Source: Kistimonas asteriae (GTDB taxonomy: Bacteria > Pseudomonadota > Gammaproteobacteria > Pseudomonadales > Endozoicomonadaceae). From it: a stretch of DNA of 64,000 bases. Each line of letters starts with the position of its first letter. Positions within the stretch are counted from its first letter, which is position 1. The translations under genes and the position numbers were made by a program. The notes beneath the pieces are model-generated. The model did no database searches. It had not been told where the DNA came from and saw only the letters and a program-made list of their open reading frames with translations. The DNA lies in the NCBI RefSeq assembly GCF_018263925.1, contig NZ_JAEVHF010000004.1, forward strand, positions 186,001-250,000, read 5' to 3'. Shown piece after piece: positions 11,960 through 22,075 of the stretch.

Positions 11960-12838
11960 TTATTTACGAATACCGTCGAGGCGCACCCACCCTTCCTTGT
12001 TAACCGGTGGTGACATGGTAAACCATTCGCTATAGGCCTCGCTGACCGCCTCAGCCTGCTCTGCAAGGATGCCGGATAATGCCAGGTGTCCGCCGGAGTG
12101 AGTCAGTTCTGCGAGTGTGGGCGCGAGACTGGTCAGTGGGCCGGCCAGAATGTTCGCGACCATGACGTCGGCCTTGATAGCCGGTGTGGCATCCGGGTAG
12201 TGCACGTCAAACCGGTCGTGGCTGATGTGATTTCTTTCTGCGTTGATGGTGGAGGCTTCCAGAGCCTGTGGGTCGGTATCGACGCCCACAAAACGGCTGG
12301 CGCCAAGCAGTAGAGAGGCAATGCCGAGTATGCCTGAGCCGCAGCCATAATCCACAACCAGTTGATTGTCGATGTCCAGGCTTTCCAGCCACTCCAGGCA
12401 GAGGGCTGTGGTCGGATGGGTGCCGGTGCCAAAGGCCAAGCCGGGGTCCAGCATCAGGTTGACGCCATCGGGGTCGGGCACGTCTTTCCAGCTGGGGCAG
12501 ATCCACAGTCGCTGGCCAAATTTCATGGGGTGGAAGTGCACCATCCATTCCCGCTCCCAGTCCTTGTCTTCCACAATCTCAATCCGGTGGGCACTGAAGT
12601 GGTTGGCGGCTGATTCTTTCAGTTGTTCAACCACACAGTCCATATCGGTGGCCGCATCAAACAGGCCGATAATACGGGTCTGGTGCCAGAGCGGGGTGGT
12701 GCCCAGCTCGGGTTCATAAAGGGGTTGGTCGCAGGCATCCTGCAGAGTGACGGCGCAGGCGCCCAGTTCAAGCAGGCGGTCTTCGAGATGTTCAGCCTGC
12801 TCGGCGGTAGAGTCCAGTTTGATCTGTATCCAGGACAT
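11960..12838 (-). CDS. prmA: Ribosomal protein L11 methyltransferase
   Basis: PrmA trimethylates ribosomal protein L11 using SAM. The 292-aa length is typical (E. coli 293). An N-terminal L11-recognition domain precedes a class I methyltransferase fold with [15 protein letters not shown], the SAM loop [13 protein letters not shown] and the VANILAGPL catalytic segment. It lies between accC and the DUF3426 gene on the same strand, the order known in Pseudomonas. Confidence 0.96.
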   Translation of the reverse strand: MSWIQIKLDSTAEQAEHLEDRLLELGACAVTLQDACDQPLYEPELGTTPLWHQTRIIGLFDAATDMDCVVEQLKESAANHFSAHRIEIVEDKDWEREWMVHFHPMKFGQRLWICPSWKDVPDPDGVNLMLDPGLAFGTGTHPTTALCLEWLESLDIDNQLVVDYGCGSGILGIASLLLGASRFVGVDTDPQALEASTINAERNHISHDRFDVHYPDATPAIKADVMVANILAGPLTSLAPTLAELTHSGGHLALSGILAEQAEAVSEAYSEWFTMSPPVNKEGWVRLDGIRK

Positions 12839-12960
12839 AGTGTGCTAGCTACCTGAAAGAAAATAGAAGCCCCGGGTGGGGAAGTGGCGGCAGGGTAGAG
12901 TGTTTGCTTTTGGCTGTCAAAATAGCAGGGGAGGGGTTGTTATTTGCGGGGGAGTTAGTC

Positions 12961-12986
12961 AGGACAGTCTTTGTGAAGACTGTCCT
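12961..12986. other. Strong hairpin downstream of accC
   Basis: A perfect 11-bp stem (AGGACAGTCTT/AAGACTGTCCT) with a 4-base loop lies 12 bases past the accC stop. No T-run follows on either strand, so it may protect the mRNA end or pause transcription rather than act as a canonical terminator. Confidence 0.5.
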
Positions 12987-12997
12987 GTAACTTACTG

Positions 12998-14338
12998 TTA
13001 TTCCGCGAGTTTCTTTTCCAGGTAATGGATGCTGACGCCGCCTTTCTGGAACGCGTTGTCGCGCATCAGTTCATGATGAAGGGGGATGTTGGTTCGAATC
13101 CCCTCAATCACAAACTCATCCAGTGCGTTACGCATTCTTGCCATAGCGGTATCACGATCAGGCCCCCAGGTGATCAGCTTGGCGATAAGCGAATCATAGA
13201 AGGGCGGGATGGTGTAGCCATTGTACAAATGGGAATCCATGCGTACGCCGTTACCACCCGGGACGTGGAACTGCTTTATTTGGCCTGGTGATGGCATGAA
13301 AGTCTTGGGGTCTTCGGCGTTAATCCGGCACTCAAAGGCGTGACCATTAAAGCGGATATCGCTCTGTTTGATCGAGAGAGGTTCTCCGCCCGCAATGAGC
13401 AACTGTTCCTTAACGATATCGATGCCTGTGATGTATTCCGATACCGGATGCTCTACCTGAACACGGGTATTCATCTCAATAAAGTAAAATTCACCGTTTT
13501 CGTAGAGAAACTCAAAGGTACCAGCGCCACGGTAACCAATATCGACACAGGCTTTAACGCAGCAGTCCGCAATATGCTGGCGCTGTTCCTCAGGGATGCC
13601 GGGGGCGGGCGCTTCTTCGATGATCTTCTGGTGGCGGCGCTGCAGGGAGCAGTCACGGTCACCCAGGTGAATGGCGTTGCCCTGGCCGTCGGCCAATACC
13701 TGGATTTCGACGTGACGTGGGTTTTCCAGGAATTTCTCCAGGTAAACCGTGCCATTGTTGAAGGCCGCCTGGGCTTCAGACTGGGTAACACCGATAGCGT
13801 TGATCAGCGCCTGTTCCCGATGTACGACACGCATCCCCCGCCCGCCGCCGCCGCCGGATGCCTTGATAATGACTGGATAGCCAATGTGACGGGCAATCTG
13901 GAGTGTGCGAGCATGGTCGTCGGTCAGTGGGCCGTCTGAACCGGGGACTGTCGGGACGCCTGCTTTCTGCATGGCGCGAATGGCCGACACTTTGTCACCC
14001 ATCAGGCGAATGACATCCGGGCTAGGGCCAATGAATGTGAAACCGCTGCGCTCAACCTGTTCGGCAAAATCCGCATTTTCTGCGAGGAAGCCGTAGCCGG
14101 GATGGATAGCGTTAGCATCGGTGACTTCCGCTGCACTGATAATCGCAGGAATGTTCAGGTAGCTCTCTGTCGGGCTGTTGGGGCCAATACAGACGGTTTC
14201 ATCGGCCAGCCGGACATGCATGAGGTTGGCATCGGCCTTGGAGTGTGCCGCGACGGTTTTGATACCCAGTTCCTTGCAGGCGCGCAGGATCCGGAGGGCG
14301 ATCTCGCCACGGTTGGCGATAAGGACTTTTTCCAGCAT
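12998..14338 (-). CDS. accC: Acetyl-CoA carboxylase, biotin carboxylase subunit
   Basis: AccC carboxylates the biotin on AccB with bicarbonate and ATP, the first step of fatty-acid synthesis. The 446-aa protein is of normal length. It starts with [20 protein letters not shown] and has the glycine-rich ATP lid [12 protein letters not shown] and the catalytic [14 protein letters not shown]. It lies 17 bp downstream of accB in the same operon. Confidence 0.97.
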   Translation of the reverse strand: MLEKVLIANRGEIALRILRACKELGIKTVAAHSKADANLMHVRLADETVCIGPNSPTESYLNIPAIISAAEVTDANAIHPGYGFLAENADFAEQVERSGFTFIGPSPDVIRLMGDKVSAIRAMQKAGVPTVPGSDGPLTDDHARTLQIARHIGYPVIIKASGGGGGRGMRVVHREQALINAIGVTQSEAQAAFNNGTVYLEKFLENPRHVEIQVLADGQGNAIHLGDRDCSLQRRHQKIIEEAPAPGIPEEQRQHIADCCVKACVDIGYRGAGTFEFLYENGEFYFIEMNTRVQVEHPVSEYITGIDIVKEQLLIAGGEPLSIKQSDIRFNGHAFECRINAEDPKTFMPSPGQIKQFHVPGGNGVRMDSHLYNGYTIPPFYDSLIAKLITWGPDRDTAMARMRNALDEFVIEGIRTNIPLHHELMRDNAFQKGGVSIHYLEKKLAE

Positions 14339-14355
14339 GAATACGCTCTCCGTTG

Positions 14356-14832
14356 TCAGACGATGGTAAACAGCGGCTGGTCGTATTCTACCGGTTGCCC
14401 ATTTTCAACCAGGATGGCTTCGATCACGCCGGATTTGTCCGCCTTGATCTGGTTCATCATCTTCATGGCTTCAACAATGCACAGGACATCGCCTTCTTTG
14501 ACGTGCTGTCCAGGCTCCACGAACGGTGCGGAGCTGGGGGACGGTGACCGGTAGAAGGAACCTACCATGGGGGAAAGCACCTGGTGGCCGCGCATGGGTT
14601 CTTCGGCGGGTTTCGGTGTGCTGCTACTCTGCTGTGCGGAAGGGGCTGTTTCCGGCGCAGCAGACTGGGCTGGCATCGCAGCAGGCTGCTGTACTACGGC
14701 CTGTTGCACGGGCACGGTACGGTGAGAGTAACGGCTGATGCGGACGGACTCTTCGCCTTCCTGGATTTCCAGCTCATCAATACCGGACTCTTCGAGAAGC
14801 TCAATCAGTTTTTTTACTTTTCGGATATCCAT
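14356..14832 (-). CDS. accB: Biotin carboxyl carrier protein
   Basis: This 158-aa carrier subunit of acetyl-CoA carboxylase has an N-terminal helical region, a Pro/Ala/Gln-rich flexible linker (about residues 41-78) and a C-terminal biotinyl domain. The biotin-accepting lysine is K124 in EAMKMMNQ. It is the promoter-proximal gene of accBC. The 164-bp gap to aroQ probably holds its promoter. Confidence 0.97.
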   Translation of the reverse strand: MDIRKVKKLIELLEESGIDELEIQEGEESVRISRYSHRTVPVQQAVVQQPAAMPAQSAAPETAPSAQQSSSTPKPAEEPMRGHQVLSPMVGSFYRSPSPSSAPFVEPGQHVKEGDVLCIVEAMKMMNQIKADKSGVIEAILVENGQPVEYDQPLFTIV

Positions 14833-14996
14833 GCTCAGTCTCTGTATTCGGTCGTTGGCTGTCGAATGGGGTAAACGGTGAACAGGGTGAATGCCATTGC
14901 CTGTGGGACATGCTGATGGAATCCGGTCTGCCTGTTCGCTCGTTCATGACATTCAATCCGGTTGGGATTCAATGCGGGTATTCTTTAACAACGGTA

Positions 14997-15437
14997 TTAT
15001 CGGTTCAGTCGGTCAATGGCGGCGTTAAGAGCCAGTTCATAACCCATCGCCCCGAGTCCGCAGATCACGCCTTCGGCGATGTCGGAAAAATACGAATGAT
15101 GGCGGAAGGGTTCACGCTGATGAATATTGGACAGATGAATCTCAATAAATGGGATGTTAACCGCCAATAATGCATCTCGGAGTGCCACGCTGGTATGAGT
15201 AAATGCCGCAGGGTTGAAGAGGATGTAATCAGTCCCCTGGCGGCTGGCATCGTGGATGCGGTCAATCAGTTCGTATTCGGCGTTGCTCTGCAGAGCCTGC
15301 AGGTGATGGCCTGCCACCACGGCTTGTTCCGTCAGGGTGTGAATGATGCCGTCGAGGGTGACAGCGCCGTAGACATCCGGTTCCCGGGTTCCCAATAAAT
15401 TCAGGTTGGGTCCGTTAAGCACAAGTATGCTGGCCAT
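14997..15437 (-). CDS. aroQ: Type II 3-dehydroquinate dehydratase
   Basis: This shikimate-pathway enzyme converts 3-dehydroquinate to 3-dehydroshikimate. The 146-aa product has all type II signatures: [17 protein letters not shown] (catalytic Arg and Tyr), [17 protein letters not shown] (Asn and the HTS segment) and the [17 protein letters not shown] histidine/arginine block. It precedes accBC on the same strand, as in Pseudomonas. No conserved signal was recognised in the 252 bp upstream of it. Confidence 0.97.
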   Translation of the reverse strand: MASILVLNGPNLNLLGTREPDVYGAVTLDGIIHTLTEQAVVAGHHLQALQSNAEYELIDRIHDASRQGTDYILFNPAAFTHTSVALRDALLAVNIPFIEIHLSNIHQREPFRHHSYFSDIAEGVICGLGAMGYELALNAAIDRLNR

Positions 15438-15689
15438 TCGACGCCCCTGTTTAGCGATGCGTGTGCCCTTGTCTAAGCCATGGGCTTCAAGGGGTGTAAT
15501 ATCGCATTGCGCTTGTCATTGATGAATGATGCCAGTCAAAAAATGACGGAAAGCAATGGCTGGCATCACGATGAATTACAGCATTCTGCCGCATGAGAAT
15601 AAGGGTGTCCAGTTTGCGCGTGTTACAGGAAGTTAACCGCAAGTTACAGTGGATTTCGTGACAGTTTCCTGATTCTGTAAGCCGGGGCT

Positions 15690-17543
15690 TCAGGAGGAAG
15701 AAAGGGCTTGATCAAGCAGTGCGGCCATTTCTTCAACCGTGACCTCGCCCTGTAAGCGCAGAGGGGTGATTTCCTGGCCATCCCGGTCAAAAAACAGGAA
15801 TGCGGGCGGCCCAAACAGTTGGTACTGGTTCAGTAGCTGGGTCTGCTCCGGTGTATTTCGGGTGATATCCATCCGAATGGTGCTGAAGGCTTGCAGCCGT
15901 TTGGCAATATCGGGGTTGGCCAGTACCTCGCGCTCAATCACTTTGCAAGAGATGCACCAGTCGGCGTAAAAATCCAGAAGAAGGGGGCGGTTGTCCAGTA
16001 TGGCCTGTGCTTTTGCCGCTTCCAGCTCGCTCAGCGTGCTAATGGTTTGAAAGCTGGGATGTGTTGTATTGCTGAGTGTGGTGCCAGGGGACGGTGCAAT
16101 CGTCTCTGGCGCAAGCGGGCGAAGAGGGTCCGCATTACCTTTTATACCGCCAATAAAAAGTGCGGTGCCGTAAATCAGCAGCAGTATGCCAATGACCTGT
16201 TGCAAGGCGTTCCAGCCTTTGCGCTGGTTAAAATCCAGGGCGCCGAGATAAACCGCAGAGCCAATCAGCAGACTGCCCCATAGCAGCAGGGTCAAAGGCG
16301 CTGGAATGATGCGTTCGAGCAGCCAGACCGCAACACCCAGCATCAAAACGCCAAAAACGGCCTTGACGCCGTTCATCCATGCCCCGCTTTTCGGAAGTAG
16401 TGTGCTGCCACCGATGCCAAGCAGCAGCAGCGGTGTTCCCATGCCAAGACCCAGACTGAACAGTGCAGTACCGCCCAGGGTAATGTCGGAGGTGCTGCTG
16501 ATGTAAATCAGCGCCCCGGCCAGCGGCGCTGAAACACACGGTGAAACCAACAGGGTGGCAAAAACACCCATCAATACCGCTCCCAGGTAAGTGCCCCCCC
16601 GTTTCTCGCCCGCGGACTGGTCGGCCTTGAGCAATTTGTCGCGCAGTTTTTCCGGTAACTGCAGTTCAAACAGGCCAAACATGGCCAGCGCCAGTACCGC
16701 AAACAGCAGTGCGAAGGGCACGAGAATCCAGGGAGATTGCAGTTTCGCCTGCAGGTTAAGGCTGGCGCCGAAATAACCCATCAACATGCCGGCCAGGGCA
16801 AAGGTGATGGACATGCTGAGCACATAGCAGATAGTTAGCAGGATAATGCGCAGACGATTGCTGGTTTTCCCAATGACGACGGTCGAGAGAATGGGGATCA
16901 TCGGCAGTACACAGGGAGTGAACGTCAGCGCCAGACCGCCAAAAAAGAACAGGGTAATGACAGACCAGAGGCTGTTGCCAGTCAATAATGAGGCCAGAAA
17001 TGTGTCCTGTCGGGTTTCTGTTGTCATCACGGGTGGCGTTGCGGTCGTAGAGGATTTGGTCTCACCGGTTGGCGTTTTTTCGCTGATCAAAATCAGGTTG
17101 GTCGTATGTGGTGGATAACACAGCCCTGCATCGGCGCAGCCCTGAAAGGTAACGGCAATTTCCGGCAGGGTTTCACGGGTGTCTATCGGTAACCGAATCT
17201 CTATGTCTTCGGGATATGTCTCCAGCTCGGTCTGCTGGTAGGGGTCGAATTTGACAATGCCGTCAGGCAGAACCGGATTTCCCAGCTTGGTATTGCTGTC
17301 AACGGCCTGGAATCGGAACATGTGGCGGTAGAGATAATGCCCCGGCGTGACGGTGAACTGTAGGACCGCCTCCTCGCCCGTGTGGTAGCCATTCAGCTGG
17401 AATGCTTCTTCTACCGGCAAAAAGTCGTTATCGGTTGTCTGTCCGAGCAGTGTCTGCAGTCCCGTTGCCATGACAGACTGGGACACGAGGATGAGCAGTA
17501 AAATAAACGGTCGAAAAAGCGTTTGCATAGTTTGGACAGACAT
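15690..17543 (-). CDS. dsbD: Thiol:disulfide interchange protein DsbD
   Basis: DsbD carries electrons from cytoplasmic thioredoxin across the inner membrane to periplasmic DsbC, DsbG and cytochrome maturation. The 617-aa protein has a signal peptide, an N-terminal periplasmic domain with its cysteine pair (C136 and C142 in GCADAGLCYPP), an eight-helix membrane core with C211 (TFTPCVLP) and C336 (VSPCVSAP), and a C-terminal thioredoxin-like domain with C530-x-x-C533 (ADWCISCK). All six redox cysteines are present. It sits next to aroQ, where Pseudomonas has dipZ. Confidence 0.96.
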   Translation of the reverse strand: MSVQTMQTLFRPFILLLILVSQSVMATGLQTLLGQTTDNDFLPVEEAFQLNGYHTGEEAVLQFTVTPGHYLYRHMFRFQAVDSNTKLGNPVLPDGIVKFDPYQQTELETYPEDIEIRLPIDTRETLPEIAVTFQGCADAGLCYPPHTTNLILISEKTPTGETKSSTTATPPVMTTETRQDTFLASLLTGNSLWSVITLFFFGGLALTFTPCVLPMIPILSTVVIGKTSNRLRIILLTICYVLSMSITFALAGMLMGYFGASLNLQAKLQSPWILVPFALLFAVLALAMFGLFELQLPEKLRDKLLKADQSAGEKRGGTYLGAVLMGVFATLLVSPCVSAPLAGALIYISSTSDITLGGTALFSLGLGMGTPLLLLGIGGSTLLPKSGAWMNGVKAVFGVLMLGVAVWLLERIIPAPLTLLLWGSLLIGSAVYLGALDFNQRKGWNALQQVIGILLLIYGTALFIGGIKGNADPLRPLAPETIAPSPGTTLSNTTHPSFQTISTLSELEAAKAQAILDNRPLLLDFYADWCISCKVIEREVLANPDIAKRLQAFSTIRMDITRNTPEQTQLLNQYQLFGPPAFLFFDRDGQEITPLRLQGEVTVEEMAALLDQALSSS

Positions 17544-17697
17544 TATTGGTATTTAACTGATGAGCCAGATTTATTCATTGTCGTCCGTAACAGGAGATAA
17601 TGGCAATCCCGCAGGGATAAGTGGCTTTAATCAATGGGGCGTGCGGTGGGGTATTGCAGGGAGAGTGAGCCGGACGAAAGCCCGGCTCAAACGATGA

Positions 17698-18228
17698 TCA
17701 GGCTTTCTGGTAAGCTTCAACCGACTGGACGATAGCTTCCCGGGCAGCTTCAGGGCCTTCCCAGGATTCCACTTTGACCCACTTGCCTTCTTCCAGATCC
17801 TTGTAGTTCTCAAAGAAATGCTGGATCTGACGGACCAGCAGCTCGGGCAGGTCACGGTAATCCTTCACATCCTTGTACAGGGGGGTCAGCTTGTCATGGG
17901 GAACCGCCAGCAGTTTGACGTCTTCGCCTTTCTCGTCGGTCATGTTCAGAACGCCAACGGCACGGCAGCGAATGACAGAGCCGTGGATCACCGGGTAAGG
18001 GGTAACGACCAACACGTCGATGGGGTCGCCGTCATCCGCCAGCGTCTGGGGGATGTAGCCGTAGTTAGCCGGGTAAAACATGGGGGTAGCCATAAAACGG
18101 TCAACAAACACCGCGTCGGAATCCTTGTCAATTTCATACTTGACCGGATCACTGTTGGCCGGGATTTCAATGATGACGTTGAAATCGTTGGGGATATCTT
18201 TACCCGCAGGAATCTGCTCAAAGCTCAT
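17698..18228 (-). CDS. ppa: Family I inorganic pyrophosphatase
   Basis: Ppa hydrolyses pyrophosphate and pulls biosynthetic reactions forward. The 176-aa length matches E. coli. The metal-binding signature [15 protein letters not shown], the YGYIPQT segment and the [10 protein letters not shown] block are present. It is monocistronic and divergent from the CBS-domain gene. A GC-rich hairpin lies just past its stop (about 17666-17688) but lacks a T-run. Confidence 0.97.
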   Translation of the reverse strand: MSFEQIPAGKDIPNDFNVIIEIPANSDPVKYEIDKDSDAVFVDRFMATPMFYPANYGYIPQTLADDGDPIDVLVVTPYPVIHGSVIRCRAVGVLNMTDEKGEDVKLLAVPHDKLTPLYKDVKDYRDLPELLVRQIQHFFENYKDLEEGKWVKVESWEGPEAAREAIVQSVEAYQKA

Positions 18229-18388
18229 GTACTTACCTTAAATGCGCAGTATCAATAAAGCCGGCAATTATAAGGGGTGAAGGGGATGCAGGCCAGCCCC
18301 CCTGATTTCGTGGAGTTTGCCAATCACGCCGGGGGCAGCTATACGGAACTAAAGGGGAAAAAAGTATTCCAACTGTGAGGAAGCAAGT

Positions 18389-18799
18389 ATGCGATCAATT
18401 ACCGTGGCCGACTGCATGACCCGACGGGTAGTGGCATTGGTACCTGAGATGGAAGTGGTAGAGGCAATACGAATATTGCTCAAACACAAGATCACAGCGG
18501 CTCCGGTCTTGGATTCTAACCATAAATTGGTCGGTATTTTGTCGGAATCGGATTGCCTCTCTGCTACGTTAACCAGTAGCTATTACTCTCAGGATTTCGG
18601 GTTGGTTTCGGAATATATGACGGCGAGTGTCATGAGCGCGGGGGAAGAAGATAGTGTACTGGATGTTTATGAGCGGTTTATGAAGCAGCGGGCCGTGAGA
18701 GTGCCGGTTCTGGATGAACAGGGGCGTTTGGTGGGTATTCTGAGTCCAAAGGATTTGATGCGTGCTGTGCTCGAATTCTATGAAAAGCCTGCTGCTTAA
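18389..18799 (+). CDS. Two-CBS-domain protein
   Basis: This 136-aa cytoplasmic protein is made of a CBS pair only (about residues 5-60 and 75-130). Typical strings are VADCMTRRVVALVPEMEVVEAI and RVPVLDEQGRLVGILSPKDLMR. Such stand-alone pairs usually sense adenine nucleotides or regulate partners; the ligand here is unknown. A GAGGAAG ribosome site precedes the ATG. It is the last core gene before the T3SS locus, and a MITE lies 21 bp after its stop. Confidence 0.88.
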   Translation: MRSITVADCMTRRVVALVPEMEVVEAIRILLKHKITAAPVLDSNHKLVGILSESDCLSATLTSSYYSQDFGLVSEYMTASVMSAGEEDSVLDVYERFMKQRAVRVPVLDEQGRLVGILSPKDLMRAVLEFYEKPAA

Positions 18800-18820
18800 A
18801 TCGAATAGAATAAAAAATAT

Positions 18821-18998
18821 CCTGATTACCACCATTCTTCAGCTATTTTTCGAGACTTCCAGATTCTACGTGGGATAGATGGCGCATAAGTATCTTCGCA
18901 CTGACATCTAAAAATTGAATCAGCAGCTCTTATCTCCAGTCCATCAAGGCTTTTAGAGCATTCGTCTCTACAGTGGCTGATGAATGATGGTAATCAGG
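18821..18998. mobile_element. MITE copy 1 (178 bp) with 8-bp target duplication
   Basis: This is a short non-autonomous element. Its ends form an imperfect inverted repeat of about 23 bp with 2 mismatches, starting CCTGATTACCA and ending in the complement. It is flanked on both sides by the direct 8-bp repeat AAAAATAT (18813-18820 and 18999-19006), as expected for a target duplication. It matches copy 2 (34061-34238) at 176 of 178 positions in the same orientation. It encodes no transposase; the parent IS family is not identified. It fills about half of the 356-bp gap between the CBS gene and the repeat-protein gene. The rest (19007-19155) is AT-rich and probably holds that gene's promoter. 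Confidence 0.9.
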
Positions 18999-19155
18999 AA
19001 AAATATTAAGTTTTAATAATGTTTTGCGATTCTTATTGTTTTTTTTATCGCACCTTTAATAGGAGTGGGGTGTTTTTTTTCGACTATTTTCCTATCAACT
19101 AAGCTCTTTATATATGTCCTAATAGGAATACTTGTTCTTAGAAACGGAATAAAAG

Positions 19156-22026
19156 ATGGAATCAGGTGGCACGGGGGGACCCGGAAGATATTCAAGAGTC
19201 TCTAGTAATTCAGGGAGTGATCGATCGCTTGGACCTGATATGGATGGGCTTGAGCGAAAGCCAGGTATATTTGGGCATTCTGTTACTCCCGCGTCTGCTT
19301 CGTCACAGATGGTTGGGATTCCTGGTAGCTACACGGGAAGTTCGTCAAGAAGTGTTGATAGAAGTGAAGAAGTTTCAAATCATGGTTCGGAAGGTGATAG
19401 CACTACTCCTCAACCTTACACAGTAGAAGTGAAGGGAGAACTGACGCCAAAACAAAAACAGGATATGCTGGCTCATCTTGATGAAAAGAATCTGTCTCCA
19501 GACCAAAGACAGCAGGCCGTAGATGATATTGAACAGGTAGATGGCTGGTTTAAGAGCGTAGCAAAATTTTTTAAGAAAAACGCTAAAAGCATTCTTGCAT
19601 TTAGTGCGTTTATAACTGTTGGGATCGGGTTGTCAATTGTTTTACCAGAACTGTTACCTGTCTTTGGGATACTACTTCTTGCCACATTGGTTGCATTTAT
19701 TTTTTTAAATGATGACTTCAGTGCACAGAATGTTAATAACAATGACCCAGCAAATAATAATTCGACCCAGAATAATAATGACAATAATCAATCTTCAAGA
19801 ACTGAAGAAAGTAATAAAGTTCCTCCCGCTGTTGAGGAGAATCCTCTCTCTCCTGCAGAGGTCCGAAGAAAAGAGAACTCCGGATTTTCTACACCGCGCG
19901 TTGAACAAGCCGGTGATAGTTCAACGTGGCCCAAGCTTAGAAAAGCAGGTGGTCCGCGAGAGCCGAATGAATTTGAGGTCAATCAAGGCGGTCCAGAAGT
20001 CACGCTGAGAGAAACAGGTGGTCCGCGGAAACCGGAAGAGTTTAAGGTCAATCAAGGCGGCCCAGAAGTCACGCTGAGGGAAACAGGTGGCCCGCGGAAA
20101 CCGGAAGAGTTTAAGGTCAATCAAGGCGGCCCAGAAGTCACGCTGAGAGAAACAGGTGGTCCGCGGAGACCGGAAGAGTTTAAGGTCAATCAAGGCGGCC
20201 CAGAAGTCACGCTGAGAGAGACAGGTAGTTCGCGGAAAGCGGAAGAGTTTAAGCCCAAGCAGGAAGAACCCTGGGACTCGCCCATTGATAAGGGTGGCCG
20301 TTTCGACGATATGGTAGTCGATGAGAATGAAATAGATGATTTATTGAGTGATGTAAACGCTTTGTTGATTGATGATACAGGGCAAGACTCAGGAGAAACC
20401 GGGCTACATCCACAAAGCTCTCAAACCGGCGGCAAGGATGCTTCATCTGTGATGTCCAGATACCGTCCATATTTAGATATGGAAGATGATGATAGCGGTT
20501 TGAGAAAAACAGGTGGTCCGCGGAAACCGGAAGAGTTTAAGGTCAATCAAGGCGGCCCAGAAGTCACGCTGAGAGAAACAGGTGGCCCGCGGAAACCGGA
20601 AGAGTTTAAGGTCAATCAAGGCGGCCCAGAAGTCACGCTGAGAGAGACAGGTAGTTCGCGGAAAGCGGAAGAGTTTAAGCCCAAGCAGGAAGAACCCTGG
20701 GACTCGCCCATTGATAAGGGTGGCCGTTTCGACGATATGGTAGTCGATGAGAATGAAATAGATGATTTATTGAGTGATGTAAACGCTTTGTTGATTGATG
20801 ATACAGGGCAAGACTCAGGAGAAACCGGGCTACATCCACAAAGCTCTCAAACCGGCGGCAAGGATGCTTCATCTGTGATGTCCAGATACCGTCCATATTT
20901 AGATATGGAAGATGATGATAGCGGTTTGAGAAAAACAGGTGGTCCGCGGAAACCGGAAGAGTTTAAGGTCAATCAAGGCGGCCCAGAAGTCACGCTGAGA
21001 GAAACAGGTGGCCCGCGGAAACCGGAAGAGTTTAAGGTCAATCAAGGCGGCCCAGAAGTCACGCTGAGAGAAACAGGTGGCCCGCGGAAACCGGAAGAGT
21101 TTAAGGCCAATCAAGGCGGCCCGGAAGTCGCGCTGAGGGAAACAGGTGGCCCGCGGAAACCGGAAGAGTTTAAGGTCAATCAAGGCGGCCCAGAAGTCAC
21201 GCTGAGAGAGACAGGTGGTTCGCGGAAAGCGGAAGAGTTTAAGCCTAAGCAGGAAGAACCCTGGGACTCGCCCATTGATAAGGGTGGCCGTTTCGACGAT
21301 ATGGTAGTCGATGAGAATGAAGTAGATGATTTATTGAGTGATGTAAACGCTTTGTTGATTGATGATACAGGGCAAGACTCAGGAGAAACCGGGCTACATC
21401 CACAAAGCTCTCAAACCGGCGGCAAGGATGCTTCATCTGTGATGTCCGGATACCGTCCATATTTAGATATGGAAGATGATGATAGCGGTTTGAGAAAAAC
21501 AGGTGGCCCGCGGAAACCGGAAGAGTTTAAGGCCAATCAAGGCGGCCCAAAAGTCACGCTGAGGGAAACAGGCGGTCCACGTAAGCCAGAAGACTTTAGT
21601 GTCAATACACAAAATGTACCTTGGGGTCCGCCCATTGGTGATAGTGGTCGTTTTGATAATGGAGTTGTTGCAGATAATGAAGTAGAAACCCTATTAAGCG
21701 AAGTAGAAAATTTATTGAGTAATGATGTGAAGTCCAGTGCACATAGCCCCACGGATAAGGGTCATGCAAATGTGCTTGATGTCTCTTCTGAGGAGGGGGT
21801 TTCAATGGCACCTTCTGCTATGTACGAGAGAGCTAAAGAAGCAAGGAAAGAAGAGGGTGATGCAGTGTTTTTATGGAACAGCAAACTGACTCCTGAACAG
21901 GAGAAATTTGTAAGGGAGATGCTAAATGCATTAGCCGCAGAGCAACAGCAAAATGATGTTGTTCGCTTGAACGAATTTCGTGACGCATGTTTTTCAGCAG
22001 CAAGATTAATTGACGTACGTAATTGA
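19156..22026 (+). CDS. Large repeat protein at head of T3SS locus, effector candidate
   Basis: This 956-aa protein has no recognised family. It has a Ser/Gly-rich N-terminus (1-80), a short helical segment, a hydrophobic hairpin of two putative membrane helices (about 146-184) and an Asn-rich linker. From residues 264 to about 804 there is an array of a 23-residue unit (TGGPRKPEEFKVNQGGPEVT core) interspersed with three near-identical 96-residue acidic cassettes (each with FDDMVVDENE and LLSDVNALL) and a fourth diverged one. A unique C-terminal domain follows. The gene is AT-richer than its neighbours in its 5' part. It lies 49 bp ahead of the translocator genes, which fits a secreted T3SS substrate or surface protein; that role is inference. 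Confidence 0.7.
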   Translation: MESGGTGGPGRYSRVSSNSGSDRSLGPDMDGLERKPGIFGHSVTPASASSQMVGIPGSYTGSSSRSVDRSEEVSNHGSEGDSTTPQPYTVEVKGELTPKQKQDMLAHLDEKNLSPDQRQQAVDDIEQVDGWFKSVAKFFKKNAKSILAFSAFITVGIGLSIVLPELLPVFGILLLATLVAFIFLNDDFSAQNVNNNDPANNNSTQNNNDNNQSSRTEESNKVPPAVEENPLSPAEVRRKENSGFSTPRVEQAGDSSTWPKLRKAGGPREPNEFEVNQGGPEVTLRETGGPRKPEEFKVNQGGPEVTLRETGGPRKPEEFKVNQGGPEVTLRETGGPRRPEEFKVNQGGPEVTLRETGSSRKAEEFKPKQEEPWDSPIDKGGRFDDMVVDENEIDDLLSDVNALLIDDTGQDSGETGLHPQSSQTGGKDASSVMSRYRPYLDMEDDDSGLRKTGGPRKPEEFKVNQGGPEVTLRETGGPRKPEEFKVNQGGPEVTLRETGSSRKAEEFKPKQEEPWDSPIDKGGRFDDMVVDENEIDDLLSDVNALLIDDTGQDSGETGLHPQSSQTGGKDASSVMSRYRPYLDMEDDDSGLRKTGGPRKPEEFKVNQGGPEVTLRETGGPRKPEEFKVNQGGPEVTLRETGGPRKPEEFKANQGGPEVALRETGGPRKPEEFKVNQGGPEVTLRETGGSRKAEEFKPKQEEPWDSPIDKGGRFDDMVVDENEVDDLLSDVNALLIDDTGQDSGETGLHPQSSQTGGKDASSVMSGYRPYLDMEDDDSGLRKTGGPRKPEEFKANQGGPKVTLRETGGPRKPEDFSVNTQNVPWGPPIGDSGRFDNGVVADNEVETLLSEVENLLSNDVKSSAHSPTDKGHANVLDVSSEEGVSMAPSAMYERAKEARKEEGDAVFLWNSKLTPEQEKFVREMLNALAAEQQQNDVVRLNEFRDACFSAARLIDVRN
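19945..21567 (+). repeat. In-frame 69-bp tandem repeats
   Basis: Eleven copies of a 69-bp (23-codon) unit start at 19945, 20014, 20083, 20152, 20509, 20578, 20935, 21004, 21073, 21142 and 21499. Spacing is exactly 69 bp within groups of 4, 2, 4 and 1. Most copies are almost identical in DNA, so they are recent or homogenised. The first copy is the most diverged. Confidence 0.95.
20221..21498 (+). repeat. Three 288-bp cassette repeats within the repeat gene
   Basis: Near-identical 288-bp cassettes occupy 20221-20508, 20647-20934 and 21211-21498, each separated by groups of the 69-bp unit. A fourth degenerate cassette starts at 21568. The arrangement allows length change by recombination without frameshift because both units are multiples of three. 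Confidence 0.95.
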
Positions 22027-22075
22027 AAGTCGTTATACCGCTAATGTTTATTTAATTCAGCAGGAGGGCTGAACC

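Noticed and set aside
18821..18998. A minus-strand open frame of about 55 codons spanning the MITE
   Set aside because: It has no start codon or ribosome site and its length is within chance. It could at most be a transposase fragment.
20249..21460. Three identical antisense open frames of 71-73 codons in the repeat gene
   Set aside because: They arise from the repeated cassette on the opposite strand and carry no ribosome site.
19945..21567. Regular 69-bp repeats as a CRISPR-like array
   Set aside because: There are no unique spacers of constant length. The repeats are in frame within a long coding sequence and there are no cas genes.
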